From contig NZ_JACRSP010000002.1 of assembly GCF_014384765.1 (NCBI RefSeq), positions 62,001-126,000 on the forward strand: a stretch of 64,000 nucleotides of DNA, written 5' to 3'. The notes under the pieces were generated by a model. It saw only the letters and a list, made by a program, of their open reading frames with translations. It was not told the origin of the DNA and did not search any database. Source of the stretch: Feifania hominis. Lineage in GTDB: Bacteria > Bacillota > Clostridia > Oscillospirales > Feifaniaceae. Positions 59,633-64,000 of the stretch are shown here, one piece after another. The stretch's first letter is position 1. Every line of letters begins with the position of its first letter. Position numbers and translations under genes: made by a program.

Positions 59633-60832
59633 ATGCTGACACTTGACAAAGTTTACCACGCCGCCTTTGTTCTCAAAAACACGGTGCGCAGAACCGACCT
59701 GATCTACTCGCCCGTCCTCTCCGACGGGTACGAGCTGTATCTGAAGACCGAGAATTTGCAGCTGACAGGCTCCTTTAAGCTGCGCGGCTCGGCCTACAAA
59801 ATCTCCCAGCTCACCTCGGAGGAGAAGAGCCGCGGCGTCATCGCCTGCTCCGCGGGCAATCACGCGCAGGGCGTCGCCCTTGCCGCGCAGCGCGAGGGAA
59901 TCCGCGCGACCATCTGTCTGCCCGACGGCGCGCCCATCTCAAAGGTTGAGGCCACCAAGAGCTACGGCGCGGATGTGGTTCTGGTTCCCGGCGTCTACGA
60001 TGACGCCTACAACCGCGCGCTCGAGCTCCAGCAGGAGCAGGGCAGCGTGTTCATCCACCCCTTCAACGACGAGGACGTCATCGCCGGTCAGGGGACCATC
60101 GGCCTGGAGCTTCTCGACCAGCTGCCTGATCTTGATGCGGTGATCGTGCCAATCGGCGGCGGCGGGCTGATCTCGGGCATCGCTTTCACCGTCAAGGCCC
60201 TCAACCCCAACTGCAAGGTCTACGGCGTACAGGCGGCAGGCGCACCCTCCATGGTTGAAAGTCTCCGGGAGCACAAGCCGATCGAGCTTTCGGACGTCGC
60301 CACCATCGCCGACGGCATCGCCGTCAAACACCCGGGCGATCTGACCTACGAGCTGGTAAACCAATATGTGGATGAGGTGGTAACTGTCACCGACGATGAG
60401 ATCAGCTCGGCCATTCTCGCGCTGATGGAGACCCAGAAGATGGTCACCGAGGGGGCGGGCGCCGTCTCGGTCGCGGCGGCGATGTTCCACAAGGTCGACA
60501 TCCGCGGCAAAAAAGTCGCCTGTGTACTCTCAGGCGGAAACATCGATGTGACCATCCTCTCGCGCGTGATCACGCGCGGCCTGCTCAAGGCCGGCCGGGT
60601 CGCAAATATGACCATTGCGCTCGCCGACAAGCCGGGCCAGCTCACCCAAGTCAGCGGGATTATTTCGCGCCTCGGCGGCAATGTCGTGTCGGTGCACCAC
60701 GATCGCGGCGAAGAGAACACCGCCGTGACGAGCTGTGTGCTGCACCTGTCGCTGGAGACGCGCGACCACGCCCACGTCGATGAGATTCGCGACGCGCTCA
60801 AGACGGCGGGCTTTCACATTGTCGCCGGATGA
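59633..60832 (+). CDS. ilvA: threonine ammonia-lyase (threonine dehydratase)
   Basis: 399 residues. The PLP Lys is in LTGSFKLRGSAYKI near residue 49. Other landmarks are ACSAGNHAQGVALAAQ, the phosphate loop VPIGGGGLISGIAF and the C-terminal LSGGNIDV. An ACT-like regulatory domain covers about 325-399 (NMTIALADKPGQLTQVSGII). It deaminates threonine to 2-oxobutyrate, the first committed step to isoleucine. GGAGGAA precedes the ATG. It is controlled by the T-box and is transcribed separately from the other ilv genes. Confidence 0.96.
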   Translation: MLTLDKVYHAAFVLKNTVRRTDLIYSPVLSDGYELYLKTENLQLTGSFKLRGSAYKISQLTSEEKSRGVIACSAGNHAQGVALAAQREGIRATICLPDGAPISKVEATKSYGADVVLVPGVYDDAYNRALELQQEQGSVFIHPFNDEDVIAGQGTIGLELLDQLPDLDAVIVPIGGGGLISGIAFTVKALNPNCKVYGVQAAGAPSMVESLREHKPIELSDVATIADGIAVKHPGDLTYELVNQYVDEVVTVTDDEISSAILALMETQKMVTEGAGAVSVAAAMFHKVDIRGKKVACVLSGGNIDVTILSRVITRGLLKAGRVANMTIALADKPGQLTQVSGIISRLGGNVVSVHHDRGEENTAVTSCVLHLSLETRDHAHVDEIRDALKTAGFHIVAG

Positions 60833-60848
60833 TTTTTCAGGCAGCCGC

Positions 60849-60877
60849 TTGACAAATTGCCCGGGCGGTGGTATTCT
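60849..60877 (+). promoter_or_regulatory. promoter of the DAHP synthase attenuator
   Basis: TTGACA (60849-60854) and TATTCT (60872-60877) with a 17-base spacer, 29 bp before the leader-peptide ATG. Confidence 0.82.
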
Positions 60878-60906
60878 CAAACAAACCAAATCAGACGGAG
60901 AAACCG

Positions 60907-61005
60907 ATGAACAAGATTCTGACAACCAAAGCGTATTACTTTAGCTTTACCCTGGGCTTTTATGGCGCAGGTGTTTTGTGTTGTCAAAAATTGAGACGTC
61001 GGTAG
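60907..61005 (+). CDS. aromatic leader peptide
   Basis: A 32-codon ORF with start ATG, a GGAG ribosome binding site and a TAG stop. Its middle is AYYFSFTLGFYG, with three Tyr and three Phe codons in ten residues. It is followed by a terminator hairpin and the DAHP synthase gene, the standard layout of ribosome-mediated attenuation sensing Phe and Tyr. It is not expected to have a function of its own. It carries two Cys and a basic end, KLRRR. Confidence 0.82.
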   Translation: MNKILTTKAYYFSFTLGFYGAGVLCCQKLRRR

Positions 61006-61023
61006 ACCGCATTTCGGGCCTGT

Positions 61024-61062
61024 GGCCGATCTCTTTTGACAACAAAAGAGATCGGCCTTTTT
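61024..61062 (+). terminator. attenuator terminator of the DAHP synthase gene
   Basis: A 14-bp perfect stem ggccgatctctttt/aaaagagatcggcc with a 6-base loop and a T5 run, 19 bp after the leader-peptide stop. An upstream GGGCCTGTGGCC stretch could form the competing structure. Confidence 0.88.
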
Positions 61063-61089
61063 GTTTGCCCGCAGGAGAGGATGAATCAT

Positions 61090-62109
61090 ATGATCGTCAT
61101 TTTAAAGCAGAATCCGGATCGCAGCATGGTCAGCGCGCTCATTGAGGTCTTTCGCGCTCAGGGGCTCTCAGTCAATCTGAGTGAGGGTTCCCACACAACC
61201 ATTCTGGGGCTCATTGGCGACACCTCCGTGGTGGACATTGACGCAATTCGGGCAAACCCGCTTGTTGCCGACGTGCGCCGTGTGTCAGAGCCCTACAAGG
61301 CCGCAAACCGCCGCTTTCACCCGGCTGACACCATTGTCGGCGGACCCGGCGCGGAAATCGGCCAGGGCCATTTCACCGTCATTGCGGGGCCCTGCTCAGT
61401 CGAGAGTGAGCAGCAGATGGTCACCGTCGCGAACGCCGTCAAAAAGAGCGGCGCGCGCTACCTGCGCGGCGGCGCATTCAAGCCCCGCACCTCCCCCTAC
61501 GCCTTTCAGGGGCTGCACGAGGAGGGCATCCGCCTGCTGCTTGAGGCAAAGCGGGCCTCGGGTCTGCCCATCGTCACCGAGATCATGAGCGAGACCCATC
61601 TCGATCTCTTTGCCGACGTCGACGTCATTCAGGTCGGCGCGCGCAACATGCAGAACTTTCAGCTGCTCAAGGAGCTCGGCCACAGCCGCAAACCCATTTT
61701 GCTCAAGCGCGGGCTCTCGAGCACCATCGAGGAGCTTCTCATGAGTGCGGAGTACATCCTTGCAGGCGGAAACCCCAACGTGATCCTCTGCGAGCGCGGT
61801 ATTCGCACCTTTGAGACGGCGACGCGCAACACCCTCGACGTCTCGGCCGTTGCGGTGCTCAAGCGTCAGACCCATCTGCCGGTCATCGTCGATCCGAGCC
61901 ACTCGGGCGGTGTCGCATGGCTGGTGGAACCGCTTGCGCGCGCCGCTGTCGCAGCGGGCGCCGATGGACTCATCATCGAAGTGCATCCCTCTCCCAAGAC
62001 GGCGCTCTGCGACGGCGCACAGTCGCTCGACTGCGACCAGTTTGATGAGCTGATGAACGGGCCGCGCGGGCTTCGGGCACGCGCCGCATTTGAGGATAAG
62101 AGCCTCTAA
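61090..62109 (+). CDS. aroF: 3-deoxy-7-phosphoheptulonate (DAHP) synthase
   Basis: 339 residues of the type I-beta class. Residues 1-70 form the ferredoxin-like regulatory domain (IVILKQNPDRSMVSALIEVF). The TIM barrel follows with VIAGPCSVESEQQ, RGGAFKPRTSPYAFQG, ILLKRGLSSTIEELL, VILCERGIRTFE, VDPSHSGG and EVHPSPKTALCDGAQ. It makes the first shikimate intermediate. The ATG at 61090 is preferred over 61081 because of spacing from AGGAGAGG. It is controlled by the Phe/Tyr leader peptide. Confidence 0.96.
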   Translation: MIVILKQNPDRSMVSALIEVFRAQGLSVNLSEGSHTTILGLIGDTSVVDIDAIRANPLVADVRRVSEPYKAANRRFHPADTIVGGPGAEIGQGHFTVIAGPCSVESEQQMVTVANAVKKSGARYLRGGAFKPRTSPYAFQGLHEEGIRLLLEAKRASGLPIVTEIMSETHLDLFADVDVIQVGARNMQNFQLLKELGHSRKPILLKRGLSSTIEELLMSAEYILAGGNPNVILCERGIRTFETATRNTLDVSAVAVLKRQTHLPVIVDPSHSGGVAWLVEPLARAAVAAGADGLIIEVHPSPKTALCDGAQSLDCDQFDELMNGPRGLRARAAFEDKSL

Positions 62110-62123
62110 ACAATATTGGGGGG

Positions 62124-62152
62124 CTGTCAAAGTGGAGCAATGGTGGTATAAT
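62124..62152 (+). promoter_or_regulatory. promoter of the amidase gene
   Basis: CTGTCA (62124-62129) and TATAAT (62147-62152) with a 17-base spacer. Confidence 0.75.
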
Positions 62153-62167
62153 GGGTTATTATATTGA

Positions 62168-62263
62168 ATTCAGGCCGTGCTCTCATCCCCTGCGGGGCAA
62201 GTCCCTGCGGGACAGCTGAAAACATGGCCGCAATCATACCATAACCGCTTCGCGTTCATGGTA
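62168..62263 (+). promoter_or_regulatory. structured leader RNA of the amidase gene, shared with the YheO-type gene
   Basis: ATTCAGGCCGTG begins 16 bases after the -10. GGCCGTG can pair with CATGGCC (62223-62229), enclosing two CCC-TGC-GGG hairpins. A TACCAT/ATGGTA hairpin (62237-62263) follows. The same layout is at 34459-34535 in front of an unrelated gene, with the helix kept by compensatory changes. Confidence 0.5.
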
Positions 62264-62299
62264 CTACTGTCCATCAATCCAATGTCAGGAGAGACCGCC

Positions 62300-63046
62300 A
62301 TGCCCCCCGCCCTACAAAAACGGCCGCCGCTCTCCCCCGCCCGGCGCAGGCAGCGTCTTCGCCGGCGACGGCGGCGGCAGATCGCAAGACTTCTACTGGT
62401 GTGCGCCGTGGCGCTCGCGCTTCTCGCGGGACTTGTCTTCGCCATACGCGCCGTCTTCTTTCGGCCCGCATCGACGCCCGCGCCAACGCCCGCACCGACG
62501 GAATATGACGAGCCGCCTCTTGCAGCCGTCACGCCGCCCGACTATGTCACACAGGATATTCTGCCGCAAAACCCCTATTCCCGCCCGGGCAGAAAGCTCG
62601 AGGCGATCAACGCAGTGGTCGTTCATTACACCGGGAACCCCGGCACGACTGCAAAGCAGAACCGCAGCTACTTCGGCAATCTCGCCACCACTCATGAGAC
62701 CTATGCCAGCAGTCACTTCGTCATCGGTCTCGAGGGGGAGATCATTCAGTGCGTGCCGCTCGATGAAGTCGCATTCTGCTCCAACGACCGAAACGATGAC
62801 ACCATCTCCATTGAAGTCTGTCACGAGGACGAGAGCGGCGCATTCAACGAGCAGACGTATGAGGCGCTTGTCAAGCTCACCGCCTGGCTCTGCGACACGT
62901 TCTCGCTCGACAGTGAGACCGGCGTCATCCGCCACTACGATGTCACCGGCAAGGAGTGCCCGCGCTACTTTGTCCAAAACGAGGACGCCTGGCAGAGCTT
63001 TCTCTATGAGGTGGGAGAGAGTGTTGCGGTCTCCGGCACCAACTGA
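62300..63046 (+). CDS. membrane-anchored N-acetylmuramoyl-L-alanine amidase (Amidase_2)
   Basis: 248 residues. An Arg-rich N-terminus (RRRQRLRRRRRRQIA) precedes one membrane helix at about 30-50 (LLLVCAVALALLAGLVFAI), then a Pro/Thr linker (STPAPTPAPTEYDEPP). The Amidase_2 domain follows at about 85-240: NAVVVHYTGNPGTT carries the first zinc His, SSHFVIGLEGEIIQCVP the next region, and VIRHYDVTGKECPRYF the final zinc His and Cys. It cleaves the bond between muramic acid and the stem peptide outside the cell. AGGAGAG precedes the ATG. Confidence 0.9.
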   Translation: MPPALQKRPPLSPARRRQRLRRRRRRQIARLLLVCAVALALLAGLVFAIRAVFFRPASTPAPTPAPTEYDEPPLAAVTPPDYVTQDILPQNPYSRPGRKLEAINAVVVHYTGNPGTTAKQNRSYFGNLATTHETYASSHFVIGLEGEIIQCVPLDEVAFCSNDRNDDTISIEVCHEDESGAFNEQTYEALVKLTAWLCDTFSLDSETGVIRHYDVTGKECPRYFVQNEDAWQSFLYEVGESVAVSGTN

Positions 63047-63067
63047 TGCAGCGAAAGAGGAACCGCC

Positions 63068-63802
63068 ATGAAAGAAAACAAGTACGACGACAGCGTCTTT
63101 TTTGAAAAATACAGCCAGATGACCCGCTCCCAAAAGGGGCTTGAGGGCGCCGGCGAGTGGAAGACCCTCGAGCCCATGCTGCCCGATTTTACAGGCAGAC
63201 GTGTGCTTGACCTCGGGTGCGGCTTTGGCTGGCACTGCGAATATGCCGCCCGCCACGGCGCCGCAAGCGTCGTCGGGGTCGATCTCTCCGAGCGGATGCT
63301 CGCGCGCGCCCGCAGCGAGCACAGCGCTCCCGTCATCCGCTATGAGTGCATGTCCATCGAGGATGTGGATTTCGCCCCCGGCAGCTTTGACGTGGTGCTC
63401 AGCTCCCTTGCTTTTCACTATGTGGCCGACTTTGATGCGGTGGCAGAGAAAATCCACCGTTTTCTCACCCCGGGCGGTGACTTTGTCTTCTCCTGTGAGC
63501 ACCCGGTTTTCACCGCCTATGGCACGCAGGACTGGTACTACGCCCCAGACGGCAGCATTCTCCACTTCCCTGTTGACCGCTATTTCATCGAGGGCAGGCG
63601 CGAAGCGGTGTTTCTCGGCGAGAGGGTCGTCAAATACCACCGTACACTGACAAGCTATGTACAGGCGTTGCTTCAAAACGGCTTTGCTGTCACCGATCTG
63701 AAAGAGCCCCAGCCGCTGCAGGAGATGCTCGATCTGCCGGGCATGGTCGACGAGCTGCGCCGTCCCATGATGCTCATCGTCGCGGCAAAAAAACAAATGT
63801 AA
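63068..63802 (+). CDS. class I SAM-dependent methyltransferase
   Basis: 244 residues. Motif I VLDLGCGFGWHCEYAA is near residue 46, motif II VVGVDLSERMLARAR follows, and then SFDVVLSSLAFHYVADF and LTPGGDFVFSCEHPVFT. This pattern is a UbiE/Methyltransf_11-type small-molecule methyltransferase. The substrate is unknown. It follows the amidase gene by 21 bp with AAAGAGGAA as ribosome binding site, so the two are likely co-transcribed. Confidence 0.9.
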   Translation: MKENKYDDSVFFEKYSQMTRSQKGLEGAGEWKTLEPMLPDFTGRRVLDLGCGFGWHCEYAARHGAASVVGVDLSERMLARARSEHSAPVIRYECMSIEDVDFAPGSFDVVLSSLAFHYVADFDAVAEKIHRFLTPGGDFVFSCEHPVFTAYGTQDWYYAPDGSILHFPVDRYFIEGRREAVFLGERVVKYHRTLTSYVQALLQNGFAVTDLKEPQPLQEMLDLPGMVDELRRPMMLIVAAKKQM

Positions 63803-63837
63803 AAGCAGGGAACCGATGGTCGGTTCCCTGCTTTTTT
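63801..63837. terminator. strong bidirectional terminator
   Basis: A 16-bp stem (aaaagcagggaaccga arm) with a TGG loop and a T-run on the plus side; it ends the methyltransferase gene and faces a convergent minus-strand gene. Confidence 0.88.
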
Positions 63838-64000
63838 ACAGTTTTTCCAATCTCTTCTGCTGTCTGCAGATGAGAAGGACCACGGCAGCTGCTACCACTG
63901 CCTCTGTGACCGGCATGGCGAGCCACAGAGCATCGGGTCCGGCAAGCGCCGGCAGAAGAAGGATCAGCGCTCCGCTCAAGGCGAGGCCGCGGGCGATCGA
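63836..64000 (-). CDS. C-terminal fragment of a MATE-like membrane transporter (cut by window edge)
   Basis: The last 54 codons of a minus-strand gene are visible, ending EKL and TAA. The segment has two hydrophobic stretches, ALSGALILLLPALAGPDALW and MPVTEAVVAAAVVLLICRQQ, ending in a short basic tail. The GPDALWLAMPVTE junction resembles the last helix pair of MATE exporters (G-x-x-G-L-W-L-A-x-P-x-A-E). The rest lies outside the window, so the assignment is tentative. Confidence 0.5.
   Translation of the reverse strand, partial: SIARGLALSGALILLLPALAGPDALWLAMPVTEAVVAAAVVLLICRQQKRLEKL

Overview
The window looks like a chromosomal segment of a moderately GC-rich Clostridia-type Firmicute, probably an anaerobe. 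Strong AGGAGG-like ribosome binding sites, a T-box leader, AbrB-type regulators, families common in Clostridia (DUF3783, DUF3842, DUF1538) and dense operons with ATGA/GTGA overlaps all point that way. The species cannot be fixed from the sequence. There are about 59 protein genes (two cut by the window edges) and one tRNA. No rRNA, CRISPR array, transposase, integrase or phage gene was seen.

Left third (1-22 kb). A cut Ldh2-type dehydrogenase, a DUF3783 gene and a membrane-anchored phosphodiester glycosidase are followed on the minus strand by a three-subunit molybdenum hydroxylase operon (large, FAD and 2Fe-2S subunits) that runs on into a membrane protein and a small NTPase. Next come a small alarmone synthetase, a PF06541 membrane protein, a LUD-domain protein, an AbrB-ABC transporter operon and an ACT protein with a phenylacetate-CoA ligase. 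A coupled three-gene cassette (DUF262, HEPN, terpenoid-cyclase-fold) lies beside tRNA-Ala(CGC). After it comes a 1787-residue protein with ten DUF11 repeats.

Middle (22-50 kb). A tripartite RND exporter, including a TolC-like protein, is divergent from a TetR regulator. A six-gene amino-acid operon (RidA, two PLP enzymes, MFS, sodium symporter and a 30-residue microprotein) is divergent from a YheO-type regulator. Then come a CcdA-TlpA fusion, a LarA-like protein, a BTAD regulator, a glycosyltransferase, AzlCD, a DUF1538 transporter with two P-II-like proteins, an AEC carrier, a MATE exporter, an Xre/AbrB regulator pair and a DEAD-box helicase.

Right part (50-64 kb). This is an amino-acid biosynthesis region: ilvN, ilvC, ilvD, a GNAT gene and ilvB, then ilvA behind a T-box and a DAHP synthase behind a Phe/Tyr leader-peptide attenuator. 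An ECF vitamin-type transporter S component and a kinase-like gene sit behind a leader that ends in an intrinsic terminator. A membrane-anchored amidase, a methyltransferase and a cut MATE-like gene close the window.

The points most worth following are a leader RNA shared by two unrelated genes (about 34.46-34.54 kb and 62.17-62.26 kb) with a compensatory helix, the DUF262/HEPN/cyclase-fold cassette, the DUF11 protein with no signal peptide and all its cysteine enrichment in the last repeat, the terminator leader in front of the ECF gene, and the 464-bp ilvN-ilvC spacer.
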